NCBI GenBank assembly: GCA_024752435.1
Contig: CP103028.1
Span: forward strand, 806,001-870,000
Source of the DNA: Allantophomopsis cytisporea
Lineage: Eukaryota > Ascomycota > Leotiomycetes > Phacidiales > Phacidiaceae
Direction of reading: 5' to 3'
DNA length: 64,000 nt
Position numbers and translations under genes: made by a program. Of this stretch, positions 1-9,867 are shown one piece after another. Each line of letters starts with the position of its first letter. Positions within the stretch are counted from its first letter, which is position 1. The notes beneath the pieces are model-generated. The model made no database searches. It saw only the letters and a list, made by a program, of their open reading frames with translations, and was not told the DNA's origin.

Positions 1-1686
1 AGTAGAGCCCAAGGAATAATTAAGATCCCCACTCGAATGAGAAGATTCAACATCGAGTGATATGGATGATATAGAGGAGATGATGAGGTCAAAGTCATCA
101 GGATCAGCATTTTTCTCTACTGGTGGCAGAGATATTCGGACAACAGGTTCGTGCATGGAGAACTTGATATTCGATTTTGGAAGAAGCCGGGAAATAAGTA
201 CATGCCGACGCGCTGGCGTATGGGCCGTCTTCTTTGGCTCAGATTTCGCTATTGCAAGTGCGAGTGGCAGATGTTTTGGATCGAGATCAATAGATGGTGA
301 AGTAATAACAATGTTAGCAAAAAGGATGTTGGCATTCCGTTCATCGGCGCTTCGATCTCTTGTGAATTCGACAGTTTTTGATGGCAACGTAGTTCTAATG
401 GTTGTTGTAGCCATAGGAATATAAACCAATCTTTCAGGGCGATTGTCACTTTCGTCATGGACACCGATCGAAATAGCCAGCGCTGCGACAAGCGCCTGAT
501 GAGCAATGTCTTTGGAGCCAAAGTACATTCGGTGAGCTGGTGATTTCGGATCAAGTCGATGCAAATCAATTCCAACTTCCTTCATTGAGATATTCAGCCA
601 TACAGACCTAGTGCCTGGCTGTACCGAATGAATGCGCTTTGTGAAAGCAATGAAGCTGACAGCAAATTGAACCTCCTTGATGCCTCGTAATATTGAACTG
701 AAAAACTCTTTGGAGTCTGACACAGTCTGCGCGATTCTATCCTCGCGAGCACCAGGATGGTCGTCATCCTCCGCAGCTTCTTCAATAGACAATTCTGCTG
801 CCTTTTCGTGCTTCTCCTTATGCTGGTACAATTTTCGGCACCCCTTGTACCTATTGACACACAATATAATATCATCATAGGGAATGTGGATCCTACCAAG
901 TTTAAGTGCTATAGCGGCATCTCGTAAACCATCAAGCTCTTTATACAGAATGCCATGAATATTCAGAGTGGCATGATCCAATACCTCCAACGAGTCCTTG
1001 CCATCTGGAGTGAACAAAACACTCCTAATTGCGAACATCCATTCAGCGGGCCGCTGGTCAGGCTTTTCCGCCTTCTTATGAAGAAACATTCGCCCTCTGT
1101 CCACCGTTTTTCGTCGAGTATCCACCGCCATTGTGAAACTCCCGACCTGCATTGTTCCCACATCCACAACTTTCACAGTGGTATTTGTTGCGACCACGTC
1201 CACCATACGAATCCATTTGATTTGTCGGTGCAACCGCTTGATCCGGTTCTTCAGTTTCGTCAACGTGTCCCAGCTCTTGCTTCTCGGTGGTGAACCACTA
1301 GGACGGGAAATCCCAGGTCTTTCTTGGGGATGCGTAGGTTCAAAATCACAGTATGGACCCTCCGCATCTTTGATATTTCCGTTCGGTTGATCACCGTCCT
1401 TATCTCCTTCCAGGGCGCCCAAGTCTACAGTGACAGTCAGCTCCGTAAGAACCACACTGACCCATGTAGGCTGAGCAAATGTCGGCCGGTGCAAGTTGAT
1501 TCCCAACCCCCGTAACTCGATTCGTATTCCATCTTTGAGCGTGTAAGCAAGTCTTCGGAGGGAGAGGTATCCTATGCGCTGTATGGAGATCCCGGTGATA
1601 ATTCGGAGAACGGCGAAGACGATGAAAGACGACAGATAGAGCAACACGACGACGCCGAAGACGAAAGTCGGATTGAAAAGGGCCAT
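1..1686 (-). CDS. FMP27/Hobbit-family bridge-like lipid-transfer protein, N-terminal part (cut by window edge)
   Basis: The reading frame is open for 562 codons from the ATG at 1686 down to base 1, so the C-terminus lies outside the window. Residues 5-25 form a hydrophobic N-terminal membrane segment. It is followed by the family signature: RIGYLSLRRLAYTLKDG, then a GLGINLHRPTF stretch. Repeated beta-rich segments follow, with a basic linker (KLKNRIKRLHRQIKWIRM) near residue 150. Known for the family: FMP27/Hobbit proteins are very large, ER-anchored by the N-terminal helix, and form a hydrophobic groove that carries lipids at membrane contact sites; older annotations call them mitochondrial protein from FMP27. 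I see no intron in this part. The start is the first ATG directly before the membrane helix. Csf1/VPS13-like bridge proteins are the alternative, but the post-helix motif favours FMP27. Confidence 0.8.
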   Translation of the reverse strand, partial: MALFNPTFVFGVVVLLYLSSFIVFAVLRIITGISIQRIGYLSLRRLAYTLKDGIRIELRGLGINLHRPTFAQPTWVSVVLTELTVTVDLGALEGDKDGDQPNGNIKDAEGPYCDFEPTHPQERPGISRPSGSPPRSKSWDTLTKLKNRIKRLHRQIKWIRMVDVVATNTTVKVVDVGTMQVGSFTMAVDTRRKTVDRGRMFLHKKAEKPDQRPAEWMFAIRSVLFTPDGKDSLEVLDHATLNIHGILYKELDGLRDAAIALKLGRIHIPYDDIILCVNRYKGCRKLYQHKEKHEKAAELSIEEAAEDDDHPGAREDRIAQTVSDSKEFFSSILRGIKEVQFAVSFIAFTKRIHSVQPGTRSVWLNISMKEVGIDLHRLDPKSPAHRMYFGSKDIAHQALVAALAISIGVHDESDNRPERLVYIPMATTTIRTTLPSKTVEFTRDRSADERNANILFANIVITSPSIDLDPKHLPLALAIAKSEPKKTAHTPARRHVLISRLLPKSNIKFSMHEPVVRISLPPVEKNADPDDFDLIISSISSISLDVESSHSSGDLNYSLGST

Positions 1687-2354
1687 GACTGAGGAAGGAG
1701 AGCCATGCGCGGGGTGTGCGATTTGTTATGGCTGCGGTGGAACAATAAGTCAATAAAACAGAGAGCTGTCCCCAGGATAAAGCTCCCCGTATGCCTCCTG
1801 ATTGGAGTGCACCTAACAATAAACCCTTTTACCGTGCGGCCGCTACTAGAACACAACAATTGAGGATGCGTCTCATTCTTGTCGATATCCCCATGAGATT
1901 TTTTGATGGAGTCGTGTGCACTACAAGGTGAGTACAAATATGAGGCAGTACCGGCTATCGAATCCGAGTAACCCGGCTGGCTAGGTACTGTACTGTAAGG
2001 TAAGTAGGTATGAAAGCGCGCGTTGAGAAGCGAAGCCTTCCCGTCACTGTAGGGAAGTACACAGTAATCTCAGTTTCGACGGACAACGGACGGGGATAAG
2101 CGTCGTTAAAGGATGAGGTCAGAGGCGCTACGGAAATTGGGACGTTCAATCGAAAAAGAAAGAAAATTTCGATATTAATAATGAATTTATGGTAAACGTA
2201 ACGGTATATTAATAGCAGTATTATCTTAACTTGGAAATGGGGAGACGGGAGATTCGAGGGGGGGGAAGGGGGGAATTGATTGAGAGACTTCTCTTCAAAA
2301 CTGAGTGTAGAGAAATTGACTAAATTGGATATGCGGCACATACATATGTACATA
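1687..2354. other. Upstream region of the FMP27-like gene
   Basis: No convincing gene. This is the presumed promoter and 5' leader of the FMP27-like gene. A G-rich tract lies near 2250-2275 (ggggggg and aaggggggg-like runs). Short frames here have no protein-like composition. Confidence 0.4.
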
Positions 2355-2414
2355 CATAGGTAGGTAGGTAGGTAGGTGGGTAGGTACATACATACATACA
2401 TACATACATACATA
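2355..2414. repeat. Compound tetranucleotide microsatellite (GGTA)n-(CATA)n
   Basis: About seven GGTA units, one altered to GGTG, are followed by about seven CATA units with no spacer. It lies between two minus-strand genes, outside any supported coding region. Confidence 0.9.
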
Positions 2415-3446
2415 ATGACCAGGGAAATATGTGGAGGGCAACAACGACAGCAATGTTTTCAATTTTCCGTACATATATCACCATTCCTTTGAGTTCAGAT
2501 ATCAATTCTACATACACAATATATATTTACTCCTTATATACGCCTATACATACTTCAACTTGGTACTCCGTGCTCCGTGCTCCGTACTCCAGTATTCTGG
2601 AATAATACTACTCGCACCAGTCTTGTAATTGAGTCTCCCTGGACATCCACAAGTAAGGCAAATAGTTCTGATAGGGTCGAAACTTACCTTACCCTTAAAC
2701 GATTATGACTTGGTCCACACTCCACCGGCTTTGGAGTTCGCTTGTTCTTCAAACTCCAAGAATGCGGTCAGTTATGTAGCTCCAAATGCCCGCTTTACTG
2801 GTCAAATGTACATACACATATGTACGTCTACCATTGGGGGACGGAGCGGAAAAACTATTGTTTCTTGCCAAACCACAGGATTCTGGAGTGCATCTTTCCT
2901 CCCTCCCCTCAAACTTGAACTGCCCTTGGCCCAGACCCTTTCCAAGGTCCTTATTTGTTCGTGCAAAATGCCACACGGTGCCGATTTGCCTGATACGTTG
3001 CATGAACAAGCCATTATCATATTTGTTGTATTTTGTGATGCATGCTGGTCATTTATCCTAATCTCTGTGCCGCAACTAACACTTGTCATGTTGCTTTTTC
3101 TCCTCAGAGTAAGACAAGGGTCAAATGACCCCGCTGAGGGAAAGCTTTCGGAAACTCAACAAATTCTCTTCTCAAGGATAATGGGATCGACCACCACGAA
3201 TGCGGCTAACGAATGGCGTGTGTAGCTCATCTAGATTCCTATCCTCCTTTTCACCTCCACATTTCATATCTTACATATCTTACAATGTCCAAGTTGACCA
3301 TATCATTTTAACCCCCAAATGCAGAAGCGAAAGAGAAAAGAAAACCCCCTCTGTCTTCGGCAAAGACGAGCCGTATGGCTGATCGACTCTATTGGCTTAA
3401 CAACATCAAAGGCTTTGTATAACCAAAACCAGCAAGGAGAGCCGCA
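2415..3446. other. Intergenic, no supported gene
   Basis: A plus-strand frame of 198 codons (2629-3225) exists, but it has no recognisable domain and patchy composition, and it is overlapped on the other strand by frames of similar quality. Three CTCCGT-like copies lie near 2565-2590. I see nothing else. Confidence 0.4.
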
Positions 3447-4340
3447 TCACTCAACGGGAGGCTGCTGTGTCCGTTGACGCTTTTGCTTTTCGCTCTCAGC
3501 TCGCAGCCGTTCTATATTCTCGTCTAGAAGGGCGATTTCCGCATTGACTCGAAGCAGCTTCTCATCGAGCATGTACGCATACTCTGCGTCTGTGAGCTTT
3601 TTTACCGGACTCCATCTAGAGTCAAACCATGAATTCTTCGTAGAAGGGTCCAGCGCCTCCTCCATTCGCTTTGCATCTTGGGCATTGTATATTGCTTGTC
3701 CAGCAGCCCCAAAAAGAGTGAGCATAATAACTCCTGGCACAATACCACCTCTTGATACTGTTGAAATGTTAGTAAAGATATCAAACCTCTCCTTTATATA
3801 TACCTACAAAACATTCCACCAATGCCACCACTTAAACCTCCTGCTATACTGCTGGCACGTATCTTGTCTTTTGGGGTGATTGTTTCCGTACCCTGGGATT
3901 GTAACACGGCATTTCGTGTAGCTTCATATTGTTAGTATCATGAGTCATTGCCTTTGGAAGGATATATTGAGTACCATTAAACACTGTGCCCATGGTAAAC
4001 CACTGAACCCCTGAGGCAATAGCAAATATAGTAGGAGATCTTCTTGACCGGATCACTCCAGCGAAGCTGCCGAAGATGAGACCAGATACTCCTATATGGT
4101 TGTTAATATTTCGCTATATAAGTTCACATATATGGATCACCCCCCGTGCCCCAATCATGCGAAGGAGGGAGAACATAGAGCGGAATAGAGAAGTGAATGC
4201 TCACCTGCAACACCACCCATCTGCAGTGCAGGAACGATAAATTGATATATCTCGGAGAGCGCACCATTATCGCCACGTGAAGTTGGCTCTTGTGTCATAT
4301 CGTCCTTGATCTTTTTGATAGAACAAGCGTTAGGCTGCAT
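3447..4340 (-). CDS. Tim17/Tim22/Tim23-like small membrane protein with C-terminal coiled coil (4 exons)
   Basis: Model, minus strand: 4340-4205, 4091-3975, 3921-3808, 3757-3447; 225 aa. All three introns are GT-AG and CTAAC-type branch sequences are visible. The N-terminal half has glycine-zipper helices (QMGGVAGVSGLIFGSFAGV; SIAGGLSGGIGGMF; GIVPGVIMLTLFGAAGQAIY). Spaced glycines and short charged loops resemble the Tim17/22/23 fold found in mitochondrial translocases and some complex I subunits. The C-terminal about 60 residues are charged and helical (EKLLRVNAEIALLDENIERL), a likely coiled coil. Family assignment is by pattern only and the exact member is unknown. Intron 3 has two in-frame splice options (3808/3757 or 3804/3750) that give LSRGG or CRGG. 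The gene is divergent from the Tif3 gene. Confidence 0.62.
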
Positions 4341-4892
4341 AGATAACGCTCAGCAATGATTGCGTGATTGTTCAATGTCTAAATAGATTTTGGCACTTTT
4401 TAAATAGCAAGAAGATAGAGAAGACTTTTTTGTGAGATTGAGGAAAGGAATGTGTAGTTAAACAACACAGCAAGATGGGCAAACAACGAGATAAATTTTG
4501 AGAGTTGGCAAGAGAAGGAGTCAGTAAGAGACGAAGAGAGACATTGTATCTTCCAGATTGTGTAAGTACAGTCAATGCATGTGCCGGCATCAGACAGCTA
4601 CTCGATTTACTCCGGAGTAAAGTTGTGGTAGGAGGACAGCCCCGCTAGCCGAATAAGGCTACTAGGTTTATTCCACTAACGCGGCTGGATTTCGCCTTTT
4701 TCCAAGCCGCGCACAATTCCATCGAGGTGCTCGACGACATCATAACGATCTCGATTCAACCAATTTCACCGATCGTGAAATTCCACACTCAGTTCTACAT
4801 TACCCCAGTCAGAAAGATATCCCATCTTTCTGCAATTCCGAATACTTCGAGCGCAAGAATTACTCCGAGCGCACACTCACCAAACCGCAAAC
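4341..4892. promoter_or_regulatory. Shared divergent promoter (Tim17-like / Tif3)
   Basis: The 552 bp between the two ATG codons must carry both promoters. It contains a perfect 16-bp palindrome with a CCGG core at 4606-4621. A CT/GA-biased stretch precedes the Tif3 ATG. Confidence 0.5.
4606..4621. promoter_or_regulatory. Perfect 16-bp palindrome TTTACTCCGGAGTAAA
   Basis: Each 8-bp half is the exact reverse complement of the other. The core CTCCGGAG holds abutting CCG/CGG triplets, the kind of half-site used by Zn2Cys6 regulators. It sits in the divergent promoter, about 270 bp from each start. A binding role is inferred. Confidence 0.45.
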
Positions 4893-6984
4893 ATGGGTAA
4901 GCAAGCACTCTATCCTGCGCCAAAAGTTCAATCGACAACCACAACCACCTGCGGACATCGCCATCTGTTTCAAATTGTATATAGGGATAAGCGCTGACAT
5001 GATGTTCAAACAGCTCCTAAGAAGAAGCAACAACAAAAGATGGATCTTGGTACCTTCCTCCAAGATGAGAGTACGTAAAATATTCGAAATGCCTCACAAC
5101 AATAACACTAACACAACACAGAGCTTGGTTCCTGGGCCGACGAGATGGAAGATATGCCAGTTTGTAAGTCTACTCTTCCCGATGCCTTTTCGCATTTGCT
5201 AATATACTTTTCCTAGCCGGTATGTTATAATTTCCGAGACGATCTCAACAGCTAAAAATTACCCCGCAACGCGAAACTGACAATCCTAGATTCCCGCACT
5301 GGATACGGTGGATCTTCTGAGAGACGTACCTACAACCCCACTACTGGTGGATATGGTACTAGCAGCTTGGGTGGTGGCGGTATGTTGGGATATCCTGCTC
5401 GAGCGGCTACAGAAGCATAAGAACCCTTGGCTGACGTTGCGCAGGTTACTCCGTCCGCGAGGAGCTCCCACTTCCGGACAAGCCTCCTTACACTGTCCAT
5501 CTCGGCAACCTTTCTTTCGATGCCACCGTCGGTGATGTTACCGACTTTTTCGCTGGGTGTGAGTGTACAAATGTCCGCATCATCGAGGATAAGTTGGAGA
5601 TGAAGCCGAAGGGTTTCGGCTACGCAGAGTTTGCAACAAGAGAGGGTATCAAGCAGGCTTTGACCCTCAACGGATCCCAATTCCAGGGCCGAAATATCAG
5701 AATCAGTGTTGCTGATCCACGTGTGTATTCGTTGCTCAATACTGTGGGGGAGTAGCTGACAATTTCATAGCAAAGCAGAGTGATCGCCCAGAGGCTCGCG
5801 AGTTGAACGATTGGAGTCGCAAGGGTCCATTGCCAGATCTCCCAGGCCGTGGTCCAGGTATGGATCGTCGTCCATCCGACCGTGGTTTCGGTTCTGGTCG
5901 TCAATTTGAGGCAGCTGGTTCTGACTTTGGAGGAGAGAGACGCCGCGACCCATTCCCCGAGGGTGATGGTAAGGTCCGTGACTTTGGTAACTGGGAGAGA
6001 AAGGGCCCGTTGACTCCACTTCCACAAGAGGAGCGCCAATCAGGCTCCAGAGAGGGTGGCCGCTCCCGCAACAATGACGAGAGCTTCTCAAACCGCAGAG
6101 CATCTCCAGCCGCATGGGGTGAGGGTCGTGGCCAGGGTTCCCAGGACGGATCTAGACCACCAAGACGCGAGTTCCAAGAGCGCCCAGTTGCTGAAAGAAC
6201 GCCAACTGCAGCCGAGCAAGACAGCCAATGGCGCACAAAGATGAGACCTGATGCACCAGCTGTCACTTCTCCAGAGCCATCAAGAGATGGTAGCGAGGGA
6301 CCAAAGTCTCCAGCTGCTGCCCCATCCGCACCAGCCGGTAGACCAAAGCTCAACCTTGCCAAGCGAACAGTTTCTGAGGCTCAGCCAGCAACCGCATCTG
6401 CATCCGGTGACGCCAAGGCCAGCCCATTCGGTGCCGCTCGTCCAATCGACACCGCAGCAAAGGAGAAGGAGATCGAGGAGAAGCGATTGGCTGCTCTTGA
6501 GGAGAAGAAGGCTGCCGACGAGAAGGCTCGTGAGGATAAGCGTCTTGCTAAGGAAGCTGAGAAGGCCGCCGAGGCTGAGAAGAAGGAGTCTGGTGAGACC
6601 ATTGAGACTGAGAACGCAAATGGAGAGATCGTTGATGACAAGGCTGTCAAGCCAGCTGAGGTTGTCCGCGACGCAAAGCCGGCCAGACCTTCCGAGAATG
6701 CATGGAGACGCCCATCTGGAGGACCAAAGCCAGATGCGCCAAGAGGCCCACGTCGCGATGGTCCAGGTCCACGACGCAATGATGGTCCAAGACAACAACG
6801 CCAAAATGGTAACGCACCAGCTGCCTCCCCAGCCACTGCCCCAGCCTCCGATGTTACTTCTCCAACCGCTGAGCAGCCAGCTGGTGAGACTGTCGCTCTC
6901 GAGGAGGATGGATGGAGCACTGTTTCTAAGCCAAAAAAGAATCAGCGTGGTGGTAACCAGGGCTCCCGCGCTATTGCCTCTTAG
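4893..6984 (+). CDS. TIF3: Eukaryotic translation initiation factor 4B (Tif3-like), 7 exons including a 3-nt micro-exon
   Basis: Model: 4893-4896, 5014-5070, 5122-5163, 5217-5219, 5290-5379, 5445-5720, 5771-6984; 1686 nt, 561 aa. The first coding exon holds only ATG plus one base. The N-terminus reads MAPKKKQQQKMDLGTFLQ, then GSWADEMEDMPV, the conserved eIF4B start. One RRM spans about residues 80-158, with RNP2 VHLGNL and RNP1 KGFGYAEF. The rest is low-complexity and charged: R/G/P-rich repeats (WSRKGPLPDLPGRG, WERKGPLTPLP), a lysine/glutamate helix near 365-410, and a C-terminal EEDGWSTV motif. eIF4B stimulates the eIF4A helicase and mRNA loading on the 40S subunit in the cytoplasm. The 3-nt exon CCG has a TAG acceptor before it and a GTATGT donor after it; skipping it keeps the frame. 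Identity is secure; the micro-exon is inferred. Confidence 0.9.
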
Positions 6985-8224
6985 ATTTTTCGCAGCTCTC
7001 TTTCAACGAAAAACTTCTCGTGCCTTACGAGCCTGCTTTCTTATGCACATTCCCGTCACGACAAAGCTCTGACTCCTTTCGGCGTTCCGGTATACATCGC
7101 CTCCCAAAATGGCACGTGCGTCCCCATCGCATTGATATGATAATGCCTTGGATACGTTCATCCAATTAGCCTATGTGCATAACGCCATTAGATTTCTCCA
7201 CCATCACAGCAATCCTCACTTTACTTCTCTGCCCCTGTCTCTTTGCCGCTTGTTGCTTGTTGCTTTTCCCTCGCCAACAAAAGTTTTACCACTGATGATT
7301 CACCCCTTCTCTCTTGCCTCTCTCCTCTCTCTCCGCCTCTCCGTTCTTGATGCTTTGAGATTCGACACATGGGAATATGGATGGATGAATGTTTTGTTTG
7401 TTTTCTTTCTGCTTTTCGCGTCAGCTTGCCCTGAGGTTGCATGCATGCATTTCCAAAATTTTACATCTGCGATGGAGGCATTTAAAGTTCGGGTTCTTTT
7501 TATTTGCAAGCCATCCAGCAAGGGATGTATGTTCTTTTTTCGAAGGGGATTTTTGTAGGGTGAGGCTTGTGATGTTGGGGGTTATGAGGTGATCTTGATG
7601 GGTGTGGATGTGTGGTTGTTCATGTATGTGTGCGGGGTCGTTGAGTATGATTTGTACTTTTACACAATGCCTCTTTCCACCCTTTGCTTTGTCCGATGTG
7701 ATTTTGGCTTCTCTGATGTGTGTGAAACTCTTCTCCCTTGCTATTCCAGCCGATGTGCGCTTTATTGCGTTGCTGCTGTATGTCTTTGTCAACTCTACTC
7801 CATATATGGGAAATTTCTAGACCTTAAAGTTATAATCATATGATATTGTAGTTACTATGATATGTTATTATTCTGCTGTTACCTTACATATGAATCTAGG
7901 ACTATGCAATTGTCAACAGCCAGCTTGTTGCTCCGAGCCAATATGTCATCAAAAGTTATAATTGTCCATAACAATGAAATTGTATGAGACTATACAATTA
8001 TGAAGAGCTATGCATCTCTTATATCAGGGAATGGTCTACATGTATTCATTGCTGCATTGTAAGCTAGTGTCCTGAAGCTAAGATTGATCTTTGAAAGTAT
8101 GTAGCTGCATCAATTATTCTTGCGCCTATTCTGCGAAAACAAATCCCACTACAACCAAACTAATCACCTTAAGCAATAGCTCTAGCCTATATTTCCCCCC
8201 TTCTTCCAAAGCTCAAGGTTCTGA
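6985..8224. other. Tif3 3' region and AT-rich intergenic DNA
   Basis: The first several hundred bases are T-rich and probably Tif3 3' UTR. Beyond about 7850 the DNA becomes AT-rich and merges with the pseudogene zone. No supported gene or RNA. Confidence 0.4.
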
Positions 8225-8935
8225 CACAACATGTACCTATAGCTTGATATAGGATTTGCTGGCAGTAGCTAGTAGTGCTTTGGGAATTGTTTCAAGCTCT
8301 TGTATTACTTTGATTACATTTCAAGGAACGTCCTGGTTAGTCTCCTGTAATTTCAAGAGCTAGTACTTGTACTTTTATAACTTAGCAACCTAGTATACAA
8401 TGAATTTTCAAAGCTCATTATCCCTAGAAGTGTTGTAGAAGACAATATTTAGATCGAACTTTGTAATAGTGTCTCGGAGAAGCTATATTTCTTCTATAGT
8501 ATAGTTCTGAAGCTTTGGACATAGCAATTTATCGGCAAGAATCTAGACCTTGATGAGCTTTGTTATGTTAGAAAATGTCTTAGATGCGTCGAGGTTCTAA
8601 CAGATTGTCCAATTGTTGAAGAGACCGAAAATAGGAGGGTCATCATATTCAAGTGTTGTCGATTGTATTTTAAATTTACTATTGAACGCTGCGTCGAAGA
8701 ATGGTAAATAGTGGCGAAGACAAGCCTTGAAGCAATAGTAGATCTTTCGAAAATGTTCTTTTCCAATATATACTGTGACTATCGTCTAGGGTTTTCTTTA
8801 GTATTATCAGCAACATAAAGCTTAGAGAGAAAAAGGCGGACTACTGACGAAAGCGACGGACTCTTTTTCTTTACTACAATCTTTGACTTTCGTCTTAGTA
8901 TTTCAAATAGGCTAAGTCCCTGATCGCTCAAGTTG
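8225..8935 (-). pseudogene. BTB/POZ-domain gene relic with many in-frame stops, probably RIP-mutated
   Basis: One minus-strand frame, read from about 8790 down to 8300, encodes a recognisable BTB/POZ fold: VTVYIGKE, HYLPFFDAAFNSKFK, TTLEYDDPPIFGLFNNW and ILADKLLCPKLQNYTIEE. This single frame is broken by at least eight stops (TAG, TGA, TAA) with no frameshift across about 170 codons. Several stops stand where the family has Trp or Gln, for example just before ILADKLL. That is expected from C:G to T:A changes, as in RIP. An upstream segment ending in KKKSPSLSS is separated from the BTB core by an intron-like gap (near 8785-8840), the same exon layout as the truncated BTB gene at 28654. Surrounding DNA is AT-rich. 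Confidence 0.72.
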
Positions 8936-9867
8936 GTCGCCTAAGCCGATCTAAAGAGCCTAGAAGAATCTGATTTGTCTTTGTTGCTTCCAAATTTGAT
9001 ATCTGTCAACCCAATCAATCCCTTGCTAGGCTTACAAGAGTCGAGCTTTACTAATAGGTTTCTAGGAAGGTTGCTATTAGCAGGCGGACTATGTAACTCC
9101 TACAGAATTTCTTTGGTGTTGACATCTCTTAAGGGCGTTTAGCTTAATTGAATTGAATTTCCCTCCTTACCATGTACCATCTGCTCTCTATATATCAGGG
9201 TGAACGAGAAGAAAGAACTATGCAATCTCAGTAGTGATGCCATAATTGATAAGTAATAAAATTTACCGTTTAAACAATTCTTGACACAACTATTTTCCGT
9301 GGCTTGTGATGCTTGCGCAGAGCATTGAGTGTGACAGATATTGTCGACAAGATGGTTACGTTGGGAGGGGGTTTGAGTTGAGTGTCAGAGACGAAATTTC
9401 CGGAGAATTCTTGTTGAAGCTGGATTTATAGCTAATATCTCAAATAGACAACAATGGTTAGGAGACGATGCAGAGCATGTGAACAAGCTCTTCCCACACA
9501 ATGGTAACTCCGTACCAAAGATCCACATTGAGTCTCATGATTCGGGATAGATTTAAAAACTTAGATGAGATTGCTGGAGATATACGGTTTCTAATCATGT
9601 AACCTTTGCATACTTGGTAACGTAGGTTGTCATAAAATTGAGATGTCTGCATAAAAGGAACTCATCATCATCATCACCGCCCAAAGGCTAAGCTAGTCAC
9701 GTTATATCATCAGTGTTATCTGTTCAAGGCACTCAAATTTGTTCAAGTCGCCTTTCAGTAATCATCAATATTGTAGGCACCTAAAGCAAACAAACATCCA
9801 CGTCAACCCTCTAACGCCCAATGTCTCTGCGATTATCAACCCCAAGATAACCAATAAAATTATCGCC
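8936..9867. other. AT-rich intergenic DNA
   Basis: No supported gene. Composition resembles the adjacent degraded BTB locus, so part of it may be the same decayed segment. A short CATCAT run is seen at about 9664. Confidence 0.35.

Noticed and set aside
2629..3225. 198-codon plus-strand frame
   Set aside because: No domain, no coding-like codon pattern, and opposite-strand frames of equal quality cover it.
7850..9740. Intact transposon or LTR element
   Set aside because: No terminal repeats, reverse transcriptase or transposase text was recognised; only the BTB relic is identifiable.
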